DNA of 64,000 bases from SIG307 sp964545045 (GTDB taxonomy: Bacteria; Bacillota; Clostridia; Lachnospirales; Lachnospiraceae). The position numbers were made by a program, and so were the translations under genes. Positions 41,493 through 50,459 of the stretch are shown one piece after another (position 1 is the first letter of the stretch; the number at the start of each line of letters is the position of its first letter). The notes beneath the pieces are model-generated. The model was not told the DNA's origin, made no database searches, and saw nothing but the letters and a program-made list of their open reading frames with translations. The DNA lies in assembly GCA_964545045.1 (NCBI GenBank), contig CAZJEN010000015.1, positions 12,403-76,402 of the forward strand. Direction: 5' to 3'.

Positions 41493-43010
41493 TCACCACA
41501 TGCGAATTACCCTGTCCGCTAATGCCTTTGCTTCTGCTTCACTGTGGGTAATCAACAGCGCACTACGTCCCTGCAGCTTCTCTTTTACATAGTTCATTAC
41601 CTGTTGCTTATTTGCCGCATCCAGTCCCGTAAACGGCTCATCCAGCACCAAAACTTCTCCGTTCGACAACAATGCCCGCACAATAGCCACCCGGCGTTTC
41701 ATTCCGCCGGACAGTTCCGCCACCGGCTTACCCTGAACATCTGCCAGCCCCACTTCCGAAAGAGCTGCCTCCGCCGCCTTCCGGTCACCGGTTACCATAG
41801 CGATGTTTGTCACCGCATCAAACTCTTTACACAAACGATTCTCCTGGAAAACCACTCCGAAACGCTTTGGTCGCTTTACCTCGCCGGCATCCGCCCGCAA
41901 AAGCCCCAACAAAACCTTTCCCGCGGTACTCTTGCCGCAACCGGAGGCTCCCATTAACGCTACCGTTTCTCCCGGAGCCAGCCATAGGGAAAATTCCTTT
42001 AACACCGTTTTATCTTCAAAACTCTTCGTCACTTCAAACAGACCGTATCCTTCCAGAGCAGGGTTCACCGACATAGACTCCGTCACTCCGCTCTTTTGGA
42101 CATCTCCCTCCGATGTCGGGACAACCGCATCGGTCTGCTCATCCGCTCTGACCTTTCCCTCCGTTTTCACTTCCGCCTCGTTCCCGCCGTTTTCCGCCGC
42201 AGCCGCATCCTTCACGCTTCCCGACAGCGCATTTGCACCGGCCTTTACCAAAAGCATAACCACTTTTTCAAAAACCACACTGACCAGCACAATGACCGCG
42301 GTCCAGGCAAACAACTCCTCTGTCAAAAGATACAACTTTGCCTCGTATAACCGCTCACCGATGGAATTCGCAGGCAAACCGATAATCTCCGCCGCGATTC
42401 CCGATTTAAAACAAAATCCCAAGCCCACGGAGCAGGCCGACACAAAATACGGCAGCACCGCCGGAATGTAAATATAGCGAATTCGCTTTCCCACGGAAAT
42501 CCGGAACACGGAAGCCATCTCAAGAAGTTCCCTGTCCGTAGACTCAATGCCCTGCAACACATTGGTATAGATCACCGGAAGCACCATCAAAAAAGAAATC
42601 AATACCGACAAATTCTTTGACGACGACAACCAGAACAATGCCAAAATAATAAAAGACGCCACCGGCACCGCTTTAATCAGCCGCAACACCGGATTCAACA
42701 AAGCCCGTACCACCCCTGATGCAGAGGCAAGTACCGCGCACACCACACCGACAGCCAGCGCCAAAAAGAAGCCGGTTGCAATCTTAGCGAAGGAATACCC
42801 TACCGACTTCCAAAACTCCGGAGTCTGCACCAGGGCAAACAACGTTTTTACGGTTTCCAAAGGAGAAGCCACCAGAATATTTCCTGCCATGGAATTTCCA
42901 CTTTTTTTGTCTAAAATCACAACAATCAGCTGCCAAACAAAAATCCAGAACACAACCGCTGCCGCATTCTTTATCCACGTAAGGGTTCTTTTCTTTATTT
43001 GCTTATCCAC
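41493..43010 (-). CDS. Fused ABC permease-ATPase (nitrate/sulfonate/taurine type)
   Basis: About 505 residues join two subunits normally encoded separately. The N-terminal permease (about 1-255) resembles SsuC/TauC, with YIYIPAVLPYFVSACSVGLGF as the EAA-like loop. A low-complexity linker follows (about 260-315, rich in Glu, Ala, Gly and Val). The ATPase has Walker A LMGASGCGKST, signature LSGGMKRRVAIVRAL and Walker B VLVLDEPFTGLD. GTG at 43010 is chosen because AGGAGG lies seven bases upstream, while the frame is open to 43055. Its partner binding protein is probably the lipoprotein at 50460-51536. Confidence 0.88.
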   Translation of the reverse strand: MDKQIKKRTLTWIKNAAAVVFWIFVWQLIVVILDKKSGNSMAGNILVASPLETVKTLFALVQTPEFWKSVGYSFAKIATGFFLALAVGVVCAVLASASGVVRALLNPVLRLIKAVPVASFIILALFWLSSSKNLSVLISFLMVLPVIYTNVLQGIESTDRELLEMASVFRISVGKRIRYIYIPAVLPYFVSACSVGLGFCFKSGIAAEIIGLPANSIGERLYEAKLYLLTEELFAWTAVIVLVSVVFEKVVMLLVKAGANALSGSVKDAAAAENGGNEAEVKTEGKVRADEQTDAVVPTSEGDVQKSGVTESMSVNPALEGYGLFEVTKSFEDKTVLKEFSLWLAPGETVALMGASGCGKSTAGKVLLGLLRADAGEVKRPKRFGVVFQENRLCKEFDAVTNIAMVTGDRKAAEAALSEVGLADVQGKPVAELSGGMKRRVAIVRALLSNGEVLVLDEPFTGLDAANKQQVMNYVKEKLQGRSALLITHSEAEAKALADRVIRMW

Positions 43011-43109
43011 AAGGAGGCCTCCTTTCCGTTTCTTATCCTGCATTTCGCATAACACACCCTAAAAATCATCCCGCTCCTCCACAGCTTCAACCTCTTCCGT
43101 TCAAAGCAC

Positions 43110-44030
43110 TTACCCCAGACTCTCCAAATACCTTTCCAGTGCATCCTTCCACTCCGGCAAAGGCTCAAACCCTGCCTTCACCAGCTTACTCTTATCCAGT
43201 CTGCTGTTGAACGGCCGCTTTGCCTTGGAAAGGCCGTATTCCTCGGTAGTTACCGGGATAACCTTAGTGTCATATCCCGCCTGCTTAAAAACCTCGCAGG
43301 CAAAGTCGTACCAACTGATATAGCCGCCTTCGTTGGTGGCGTGATAACAACCGTACTTTTCCGTCTCCGCCATATCCACCAGAAGTCTTGCCAAATCCGG
43401 CGTATAGGTCGGGGTTCCGATCTGGTCGGATACCACTCGGAGGGTGTCGTATTTCTTTCCGATGTTTAACATAGTCTTAATAAAGTTATTGCCGTTTAAT
43501 CCGAATACCCAGGCAATACGCACAATAAAGTACTTGGAAAGCAGTTCTTTTACCTCCAGCTCACCCTCCAGCTTCGTCCGTCCGTACACACTAAGCGGTG
43601 CATAGTCCGTACAATCTGCATCCCACGGGGTCTCCCCCTGCCCGTCAAACACGTAATCCGTGCTGATATAAATCATCTTGCAGTCAAGTTTCTTACATAC
43701 CGTAGCAATATTCCTCGTACCGGTCACATTGACCGTCTTTACCTTTTCGATATTCTCTTCATCCTCTGCCGCATCCACCGCAGTCCAGGCCGCACAGTGA
43801 ATCACCGCATCCGGCTGTACACGCTGTAATAAAGCATCCGTTGCCGCCCCATCCGTAATGTCCAGTGCCGCAAATTCATAGGATGCCGTCCCCTTTGCCT
43901 CTTCCGCAAGAAGGGCACTCTTTTCATTTTCCGCAATGTCGCTTCCCACTACTGCATAGCCGCGGCCAAGAAGCTCCTTTACCACATCATAACCAAGTTG
44001 CCCGGACACGCCGGTTACAAATACTCGCAT
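43110..44030 (-). CDS. rfbD: dTDP-4-dehydrorhamnose reductase
   Basis: A 306-residue short-chain dehydrogenase-type enzyme, last step of dTDP-L-rhamnose synthesis. Its NAD(P)-binding start is MRVFVTGVSGQLGYDVVKEL, the catalytic region STDYVFDGQGE ... YAPLSVYGRTKLEGE has the YxxxK, and the C-terminal substrate segment is typical. It is fourth in the rmlCABD order as transcribed. Confidence 0.93.
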   Translation of the reverse strand: MRVFVTGVSGQLGYDVVKELLGRGYAVVGSDIAENEKSALLAEEAKGTASYEFAALDITDGAATDALLQRVQPDAVIHCAAWTAVDAAEDEENIEKVKTVNVTGTRNIATVCKKLDCKMIYISTDYVFDGQGETPWDADCTDYAPLSVYGRTKLEGELEVKELLSKYFIVRIAWVFGLNGNNFIKTMLNIGKKYDTLRVVSDQIGTPTYTPDLARLLVDMAETEKYGCYHATNEGGYISWYDFACEVFKQAGYDTKVIPVTTEEYGLSKAKRPFNSRLDKSKLVKAGFEPLPEWKDALERYLESLG

Positions 44031-44042
44031 TGCTTATCCTTC

Positions 44043-45062
44043 CTATCTGTTTCCGTACATCTGCTCATAGTAGTTCTGATACTCGCCGGAAATAATAGTC
44101 TCCCACCACTCCTTGTTGTCCAGATACCACTGAATGGTCTTCTTGATGCCATCCGCAAACTTCGTCTCCGGAAGCCATCCCAGCTCTCTGTGAATTTTTG
44201 CCGGATCAATGGCATAACGCATGTCATGGCCCTTACGGTCAGTGACATAGGTAATCAGACTCTCCGGCTTGCCAAGCTCCTTACAAATAAGCTTCACAAT
44301 GTCGATGTTACGCATCTCGTTATGACCGCCGATGTTGTACACCTCGCCCACTTTGCCCTTATGGATAATCAAATCAATGGCCTTACAGTGGTCCTCTACA
44401 TACAGCCAGTCACGGACGTTGATGCCCTCGCCGAATACCGGAAGCGGCTTATCGTTGAACGCATTGGCAATCATCAGCGGAATGAGCTTTTCCGGGAACT
44501 GATACGGACCGTAGTTGTTACTGCAACGGCTGATGGTCACCGGCAAACCGTAGGTTCTGTGGTAAGCCTGTACCAACAAATCCGCAGCCGCCTTGGAACT
44601 GCTGTACGGGGAACTGGTATGAATCGGTGTCTCCTCCGTAAAAAACAGATCCGGACGGTCCAGCGGTAAATCGCCGTATACCTCGTCCGTAGACACCTGA
44701 TGATACCGCTTGATGCCGTACTTTCTGCAGGCATCCATCAACACCTGGGTACCCATAATATTGGTCTCTAAGAACACACCCGGATTCTCAATGGAACGGT
44801 CCACATGGCTCTCCGCCGCAAAGTTTACCACCATATCCGGCTGTTCTTCTTCAAACAACTTATATACCGCCTCACGGTCACAAACATCCGCCTTTACAAA
44901 CCGGAAATTCGGATGACTCATCACCGGCTCCAAGGTGGACAGATTGCCCGCGTAGGTCAGCTTATCCAGACAGATGATACGATAGTCCGGATACTTCTTT
45001 AACATATGAAACACAAAATTGGAACCGATAAAACCGGCACCGCCCGTTACAATAATCTTCAT
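44043..45062 (-). CDS. rfbB: dTDP-glucose 4,6-dehydratase
   Basis: A 339-residue extended SDR enzyme: GGAGFIGSNFVFHML for NAD, the active-site run STDEVYGDLPLD, and YSSSKAAADLLV (YxxxK). It makes dTDP-4-keto-6-deoxyglucose. Starts 12 bases after rmlA. Confidence 0.96.
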   Translation of the reverse strand: MKIIVTGGAGFIGSNFVFHMLKKYPDYRIICLDKLTYAGNLSTLEPVMSHPNFRFVKADVCDREAVYKLFEEEQPDMVVNFAAESHVDRSIENPGVFLETNIMGTQVLMDACRKYGIKRYHQVSTDEVYGDLPLDRPDLFFTEETPIHTSSPYSSSKAAADLLVQAYHRTYGLPVTISRCSNNYGPYQFPEKLIPLMIANAFNDKPLPVFGEGINVRDWLYVEDHCKAIDLIIHKGKVGEVYNIGGHNEMRNIDIVKLICKELGKPESLITYVTDRKGHDMRYAIDPAKIHRELGWLPETKFADGIKKTIQWYLDNKEWWETIISGEYQNYYEQMYGNR

Positions 45063-45074
45063 CCTTCTTCTCCT

Positions 45075-45959
45075 TTAGTACTGAATCTTACCGTCCGCTA
45101 CTCTTCTTAAATGCTCACCATACGGGGACTTGCCGTAATTTGCAGCCGCTTCTAAAAGAGTTTCCTTAGAAATCCAGTCGTTTAAGTAAGCAATTTCCTC
45201 CGGTGCGGAAATCTCGATGCCTTGTCGTTTCTGAATCATTTGTACAAAGTCCGATGCCTCCAAAAGACTGTCCATAGTTCCGGTATCCAGCCATGCAAAG
45301 CCTCGTCCCAAAAGCTTCACATTCAAATCGCCGTGCTCCAGATAAATCTTGTTCAAATCCGTAATCTCAAGTTCTCCTCGCGCAGATGGCTTTAGCTCTT
45401 TTGCATACTCCACTGCCCGTTTATCATAAAAATACAACCCGGTAACACAATAATTGGACTTCGGCTGCTTCGGTTTCTCCTCTATGGAAACCACCTTCCC
45501 ATTTTCATCAAACTCTACAACACCGAACCGCTCCGGATCATTTACATAATAGCCGAAAATTGTGGCAGTACCCGCTTCGCCGTTTTTTACCGCCTCCTGC
45601 AAAAGCTTACGGAAGCCGTTTCCGTAAAAAATATTGTCGCCAAGCACCATGGCACAGGGCTCGTCTCCGATAAACTCCTCTCCAAGCAAAAAGGCTTGCG
45701 CCAGACCGTCTGGGGACGGCTGTTCCTTATAGGAAAAAGACACGCCGTACCGGCTGCCGTCTCCCAAAAGCCGCTCAAAGTTCGGCAAATCCTGTGGTGT
45801 TGAAATAATCAAAATATCCCGAATCCCGGCCAGCATAAGTGTAGACAACGGATAATAAATCATCGGCTTGTCATAAACCGGAAGCAATTGTTTGGAAGTC
45901 ACCATGGTCAGCGGATACAATCGCGTACCGGACCCTCCTGCTAAAATAATTCCCTTCAT
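45075..45959 (-). CDS. rfbA: Glucose-1-phosphate thymidylyltransferase
   Basis: A 294-residue nucleotidyltransferase. The signature LAGGSGTRLYPLTMVTSKQL and VYDKPMIYYPLSTLMLAGI are invariant in RmlA, as is VLGDNIFYG. It makes dTDP-glucose for rhamnose synthesis. Confidence 0.97.
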   Translation of the reverse strand: MKGIILAGGSGTRLYPLTMVTSKQLLPVYDKPMIYYPLSTLMLAGIRDILIISTPQDLPNFERLLGDGSRYGVSFSYKEQPSPDGLAQAFLLGEEFIGDEPCAMVLGDNIFYGNGFRKLLQEAVKNGEAGTATIFGYYVNDPERFGVVEFDENGKVVSIEEKPKQPKSNYCVTGLYFYDKRAVEYAKELKPSARGELEITDLNKIYLEHGDLNVKLLGRGFAWLDTGTMDSLLEASDFVQMIQKRQGIEISAPEEIAYLNDWISKETLLEAAANYGKSPYGEHLRRVADGKIQY

Positions 45960-45968
45960 ACGGCCTCC

Positions 45969-46541
45969 TTACTTTTCCAACACTTCTGTCAATTCCCGAA
46001 ATGTATGATTCTTTTTATCCTTATCCGCCAATATTACCTCCGCTTCCGTTACCGGCCACGGAATAGCAAGTTCCTTATCGTTCCACATAACACCGAATTC
46101 ATCTCCCGGCGCATACAGTCTCGTACATTTATAGGAAAAGGTCGCCGTCTCGGATAACACCGCGAACCCATGCAAAAATCCTTCCGGTATCAAAAGCTGC
46201 TTCTTATTTTCCTCTGAAAGCACCACACTGAAATACTGCCCGTAAGTAGCACTTCCCTTTCTGACGTCCACTACCACATCGTAAATCTCACCTTGCAGTA
46301 CCCGGACCAACTTGCCCTGAGGTTGTGTCAACTGCATATGCAGTCCGCGCAGCACCCCCTTCTTTGATCTGCTTTCGTTATCCTGTACATATCGGCATAA
46401 GGTTCCGTCCGCATGCTTTACATAGGGAGCAAACTCCTCATTATAAGTCTCCAAAAAATAGCCTCTCTCGTCCGCAAATATTGTGGGTTCTACCACATAT
46501 AACCCCTCCATCGTTGTCTCATGAAACGTAAATTTCCCCAT
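45969..46541 (-). CDS. rfbC: dTDP-4-dehydrorhamnose 3,5-epimerase
   Basis: About 190 residues of the RmlC cupin: FADERGYFLETYNEEF, VLRGLHMQLTQPQGKLVRV (with catalytic His) and PEGFLHGFAVLSETATF. ATG at 46541 follows the usual RmlC start, although the frame is open to 46568. Its promoter lies in the duplicated 331-bp segment. Confidence 0.93.
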   Translation of the reverse strand: MGKFTFHETTMEGLYVVEPTIFADERGYFLETYNEEFAPYVKHADGTLCRYVQDNESRSKKGVLRGLHMQLTQPQGKLVRVLQGEIYDVVVDVRKGSATYGQYFSVVLSEENKKQLLIPEGFLHGFAVLSETATFSYKCTRLYAPGDEFGVMWNDKELAIPWPVTEAEVILADKDKKNHTFRELTEVLEK

Positions 46542-46619
46542 TCCGTTTTCATACCTCCGTATCATCATATATTACATATTTTTAATGGTCACAATAAAAA
46601 TGCATACAACTCCATTTTT

Positions 46620-46648
46620 ATTATACTCAGCCCCGTAACATCTGGCAA
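46620..46648 (-). promoter_or_regulatory. Promoter for the rml operon (left copy)
   Basis: On the minus strand TTGCCA (46648-46643) and TATAAT (46625-46620), 17 bases apart. A 10-bp hairpin (46593-46602 with 46613-46622) overlaps the start of transcription. Confidence 0.7.
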
Positions 46649-46715
46649 GATAAATCTTCGGAAGACCTCACGAAATCCTCTTTTCTCTCTGTCGAAATTT
46701 CTTTTCATCTCCCCC

Positions 46716-46744
46716 TTGACAAATCATTCTACACGATATAGAAT
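46716..46744 (+). promoter_or_regulatory. BlaI-type promoter and operators (left copy)
   Basis: TTGACA (46716-46721) and TAGAAT (46739-46744) with a 17-base spacer. Two dyads ATTCTA...TAGAAT (46726-46744) and ATTCTAC...GTAGAAT (46752-46770) cover the -10 and the leader. This looks like self-repression by the BlaI-like protein. Confidence 0.75.
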
Positions 46745-46793
46745 ATAGTTAATTCTACAAGACGTAGAATCTCATAGGAAAGGAGGTATTACC

Positions 46794-46916
46794 TTGGCAG
46801 ATTTACAGATGGGTCCGATCGAATCCCGCTTTGCGGATATTATCTGGGAGAATGAACCGATTTCCACCACAGAGCTTGTTGCCCGCTCCGTATCATCATA
46901 TATTACATATTTTTAA
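46794..46916 (+). pseudogene. Truncated BlaI-like N-terminus created by the duplication
   Basis: The left copy encodes the first 31 residues of the BlaI-like protein from the same TTG and AGGAGG site, then runs into the second copy's 5' sequence and stops at TAA after nine more codons. It may make a 40-residue fragment of the DNA-binding domain if translated. Its promoter and operators are intact. Confidence 0.8.
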
Positions 46917-46950
46917 TGGTCACAATAAAAATGCATACAACTCCATTTTT

Positions 46951-46979
46951 ATTATACTCAGCCCCGTAACATCTGGCAA
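46951..46979 (-). promoter_or_regulatory. Second copy of the rml promoter
   Basis: The duplicated TTGCCA-17-TATAAT promoter points to the left through the first copy. Transcripts would oppose the left BlaI-type promoter. Confidence 0.55.
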
Positions 46980-47046
46980 GATAAATCTTCGGAAGACCTC
47001 ACGAAATCCTCTTTTCTCTCTGTCGAAATTTCTTTTCATCTCCCCC

Positions 47047-47075
47047 TTGACAAATCATTCTACACGATATAGAAT
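47047..47075 (+). promoter_or_regulatory. BlaI-type promoter and operators (right copy)
   Basis: TTGACA (47047-47052) and TAGAAT (47070-47075) with operators at 47057-47075 and 47083-47101. It drives the intact regulator and metallopeptidase genes. Confidence 0.78.
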
Positions 47076-47124
47076 ATAGTTAATTCTACAAGACGTAGAA
47101 TCTCATAGGAAAGGAGGTATTACC

Positions 47125-47490
47125 TTGGCAGATTTACAGATGGGTCCGATCGAATCCCGCTTTGCGGATATTATCTGGGAGAATGAACCGATTTCCACCA
47201 CAGAGCTTGTTGCCCGCAGCGAGGAAGCCTTCGGTTGGAAGAAGACAACGACCTACACCGTATTAAAGCGCCTTTGCGAAAAGGGTATTTTTCAGACCGT
47301 TAAGAGCACCGTCACTTCTTTGATGTCCCGACAGGAGTTCTACTCCGTCCGGAGCGAAAATTTTGTAAAGGAGACCTTTGACGGCTCTCTTCCGGCATTT
47401 TTCGCTGCCTTTACGGCACGAAAGACACTGACTCCGGAGGAGATTGCAGAGCTTAGAAACATGATTGACTCTTATGGGGAGGGAAAATAA
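47125..47490 (+). CDS. BlaI/MecI-family repressor
   Basis: A 121-residue winged-helix repressor: GPIESRFADIIWENEPIST, KKTTTYTVLKRLCEKGIFQT and a C-terminal dimer region. It starts at TTG with AGGAGG seven bases upstream. It normally binds dyads like those at 47057-47101 and is released by the partner protease. The metallopeptidase gene overlaps its stop codon by one base, giving a coupled pair. Confidence 0.92.
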   Translation: MADLQMGPIESRFADIIWENEPISTTELVARSEEAFGWKKTTTYTVLKRLCEKGIFQTVKSTVTSLMSRQEFYSVRSENFVKETFDGSLPAFFAAFTARKTLTPEEIAELRNMIDSYGEGK

Positions 47491-50348
47491 TGGAACGTGT
47501 ATTTTTAGCAATATTCGGCATGAGCATCACCGCCAGCCTGCTTGCGGTTGCCGTGCTGGCGCTTCGGCTGCTTCTGAAAAAAGCACCGAAAGCTTTGTTT
47601 TGTATTTTATGGGGATTTGTTGCCGTCCGGCTGATTTGTCCGATTTCCTTGGAAAGTCCCTTCAGCCTGGTTCCGGCGAAGCTTACAACCTCGGATTCCG
47701 TACTTGATCGGGTAGATTTTGAAAAGGTTCATGCGCTTTCTGCACAGAAATCCCTTTCGGAACTGCCTCAAGGAAATGTCACTGTTTTTCAACCGGAGCA
47801 GATTCCGGGAGAGGTATTAAACACCCTTCCTGCAGAAAATACCGGAATATCCGATAATTCTTCCGAGGCTTTATCGACAACACCGGCCGGCACCTTATCC
47901 GACGCTGCGGCATCCGACCTGCAAGCACCGGAAAGCAGCCTTATCATTCCGACTCCGGCCACCACCGCCTTTACCGAAGAGAATGCTTCCTTCTTAAAAG
48001 GGCTTTCCTTTGTCGCTTCCGTCCTTTGGCCGGTAGGCATCGCCGTTATGCTGCTCTATGCAGGTATCAGTTATTTACGCATCCGAAAAAAGACCAAGGA
48101 AGCGGTTTATCTCAGAGAGAACATCTGGCTTTGTGACCATGTGGCATCTCCGTTTATCCTGGGCACATTTCGTCCGCGGATCATCCTGCCGTCCTCTATC
48201 AAACCGGAGGAGGCAGAGCATGTGATTGCCCACGAGCAGGCCCATCTGAAGCGTTTTGACCACTTCTGGAAACCTCTCGGATTTTTGTTGTTGTCCGTAT
48301 ATTGGTTCAATCCGGTATTATGGATTGCCTACATATTCCTTTGCAAGGATATCGAATTGGCTTGTGATGAACGGGTGATCCGGAAAATGAACACCGAGGA
48401 AATCAAGTCCTATTCCTCTACGCTGCTGAATTACAGCATTTCCCGGAAGATGATTTCCGTTTGTCCGTTGGCCTTCGGTGAGGTCCATGTAAAGAAAAGA
48501 ATTAAGAATGTACTGCATTACAAGAAACCTGCCTTCTGGGTGATTGTCCTTGCCGTTGTTTCCTGTATCACGGTGGCGGTTTGCTTTTTGACCAACCCGG
48601 TAAAACCGGAAAAGGACACAAACCAAGCAGCTTCCGAAGACAAAGGCGAGCAGCTTTTCCTCTCCTTTGCCCTTAAGGAAACCGGTACCGACATCATCGG
48701 ATTGGAACTTTCCTCCGAACCGTATACCTGCTTTACTAAGGAACAGCTGTCGGACATTACCCTTCCGGTCACCTGGACCAACCACAACCATAACCGGGCT
48801 CTCACCTACGGAGAAGTTTTTGATGTTCTTCATTATAAGGGCGACGAATGGGTTACCTGTGCAACGGAGGAGTTTGCTTTCCCAGCGGTTGCCAATCTCC
48901 TTCCGCAGAAAACAGAGCAGGAAAGGACCTACTCCCTGAACTATTTTGATCTTTCTGAAAACGGTCTTTACCGCTTCCGGGCAGAGCCGACAGAAGGAAG
49001 CTATGTGTGGTTTGATTTTGAAGTGACTGCCGTATACGAAAACGACGCGGATTCTCTTCCGGACTCCGCACTGCTGGCCATTCTGGATACCATAACCAAA
49101 GACAAGCTGCATGTTTCCGGCATCCGTACCGAGTACAAAGAACTGTGTGACCTTCTGCTGGCAGGCGGCAACAATACCGTAACCTGCTTTGTGAACGCTC
49201 TCACAGTTGCGAAAAGCTACGGTCCGCGGGAATATTTCATGGCACAGATTTGTTCCGAGCTTACGGGAATCGGTTTAGAAAATGGAGAATACGACCCGGA
49301 AAGCTGGTGGGGCTCCGGCGATGAATGGTTACGTATTTACAACAAGCATCTGGCTTCGGAGGAGTATCGCGAACTGGCTGCTTCCGAGGGAAATCTGCCT
49401 TCCGGTACTGTGGCTGCCTGGAAAAACACGGCTTTACTGGCAGATTACTACAACCCGAAAACACCGATGCCGCGCTCAATTGTCTGGGTGAACTATTTTT
49501 ACAACCGGACAAAGAACCCGGACGGTTCTCTCGTAATGGAGCTTCCGGAGTTTCCGGGAATCACCTTTTATGTTGATGACCAAAAGGTTAGCGCCGATAC
49601 ATCGGCAGGCAGACTGACACTGTTTTCCTACCATACCATTTGGACCACCTATCTTGCGGACTTAAACAATGACAGCTACCCGGAGATTTGTGCAACCATC
49701 AGCACCGATGCCGCACCGGAACACTTACAGGTTGTGGTTTATGATTTCAAGAACCGGAGAAGCTACCCGCTCCATGACAACGTCCGTTACGACTATGCAA
49801 TCATCGGAAGTGCGGATTCCTTGTTCATACAAATGACGGACCGTAAAAAGGAGCAGGATGTTTTCGTAGGAAAACCGGTCTTGATTGAAAAGCCGGAAGA
49901 GAAGGCTGTCTCCTTACAAATAACACAGGCAGATGAGCACCTTTACAGCAAGGCATGGACTGCGGATAATCAGATTGACTTAATGGGTTACAGCAACCTG
50001 TACGCCGACCTGCAAATGAGCGAAAATCGTTTTGTTTCAAACAGCGTTTATCCGATATGCCGTATTATTACCGAGGAAGACTGGGAAGCATTTACCGCTG
50101 TCTATGCGGATGTCACCCTTTGGAAAGACGGGCAACTTCTTTCCATTAAGGAAGCACTGGGAGAAGACGTGGCATTCTATATGGAATATTGTCAAAGTCC
50201 GGAGGCAGCCTCCAATTGGATAAACTACCCGGGAATCCAACCGTGTACAGCCATTTATTTAACACCACACGGCCTGTCTGCAGGCATTACCTCCACATCG
50301 AACAATCAGGGATTTTCCTCTCTGCAAACCGGGACAGGAGAAGCATAA
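47490..50348 (+). CDS. BlaR1/MecR1-like M56 metallopeptidase sensor with large extracellular part
   Basis: A 952-residue protein. The N-terminal membrane helices contain the zinc protease motif HEQAH within VIAHEQAHLKRFDHFWKP and a downstream conserved CKDIELACDERVI. The helix at ILAVVSCITVAVCFLTN leads into an extracytoplasmic region of about 550 residues, larger than in BlaR1. No penicillin-binding SxxK/SxN/KTG triad was recognised in it, so the signal may be something other than a beta-lactam. It would cut the BlaI-like repressor on signal detection. Confidence 0.88.
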   Translation: MERVFLAIFGMSITASLLAVAVLALRLLLKKAPKALFCILWGFVAVRLICPISLESPFSLVPAKLTTSDSVLDRVDFEKVHALSAQKSLSELPQGNVTVFQPEQIPGEVLNTLPAENTGISDNSSEALSTTPAGTLSDAAASDLQAPESSLIIPTPATTAFTEENASFLKGLSFVASVLWPVGIAVMLLYAGISYLRIRKKTKEAVYLRENIWLCDHVASPFILGTFRPRIILPSSIKPEEAEHVIAHEQAHLKRFDHFWKPLGFLLLSVYWFNPVLWIAYIFLCKDIELACDERVIRKMNTEEIKSYSSTLLNYSISRKMISVCPLAFGEVHVKKRIKNVLHYKKPAFWVIVLAVVSCITVAVCFLTNPVKPEKDTNQAASEDKGEQLFLSFALKETGTDIIGLELSSEPYTCFTKEQLSDITLPVTWTNHNHNRALTYGEVFDVLHYKGDEWVTCATEEFAFPAVANLLPQKTEQERTYSLNYFDLSENGLYRFRAEPTEGSYVWFDFEVTAVYENDADSLPDSALLAILDTITKDKLHVSGIRTEYKELCDLLLAGGNNTVTCFVNALTVAKSYGPREYFMAQICSELTGIGLENGEYDPESWWGSGDEWLRIYNKHLASEEYRELAASEGNLPSGTVAAWKNTALLADYYNPKTPMPRSIVWVNYFYNRTKNPDGSLVMELPEFPGITFYVDDQKVSADTSAGRLTLFSYHTIWTTYLADLNNDSYPEICATISTDAAPEHLQVVVYDFKNRRSYPLHDNVRYDYAIIGSADSLFIQMTDRKKEQDVFVGKPVLIEKPEEKAVSLQITQADEHLYSKAWTADNQIDLMGYSNLYADLQMSENRFVSNSVYPICRIITEEDWEAFTAVYADVTLWKDGQLLSIKEALGEDVAFYMEYCQSPEAASNWINYPGIQPCTAIYLTPHGLSAGITSTSNNQGFSSLQTGTGEA

Positions 50349-50383
50349 ATAGGAAATGTGAATTTCCCATAAAACAAAGGAAC

Positions 50384-50430
50384 AGGGACAATTGCAGTTG
50401 ATTTCTCAATTACAATTGTCCCTTATTTTT
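50384..50430 (+). terminator. Terminator of the repressor-metallopeptidase operon
   Basis: An 11-bp stem (50384-50394 with 50413-50423, AGGGACAATTG) with inner TTGA/TCAA and a following TATTTTT run. It lies between two convergent genes and may work on both strands. Confidence 0.82.
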
Positions 50431-50459
50431 CGTTTTGATTCCCGATATTTATAATCTGA

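Larger units (their letters stand above)
46556..46886. repeat. 331-bp tandem duplication, left copy
   Basis: The left copy runs from the rmlC 5' region through two divergent promoters to 31 codons of the BlaI-like gene. The second copy begins at 46887. No difference between copies was noticed. Confidence 0.92.
46887..47217. repeat. 331-bp tandem duplication, right copy
   Basis: The right copy, from 46887, includes the functional regulator start at 47125. After 47217 the sequence continues into the intact gene. Confidence 0.92.

Noticed and set aside
46831..47079. 82-codon plus-strand frame, repeated with the one at 46521-46748
   Set aside because: Arises from the 331-bp duplication of noncoding promoter sequence; no ribosome site.
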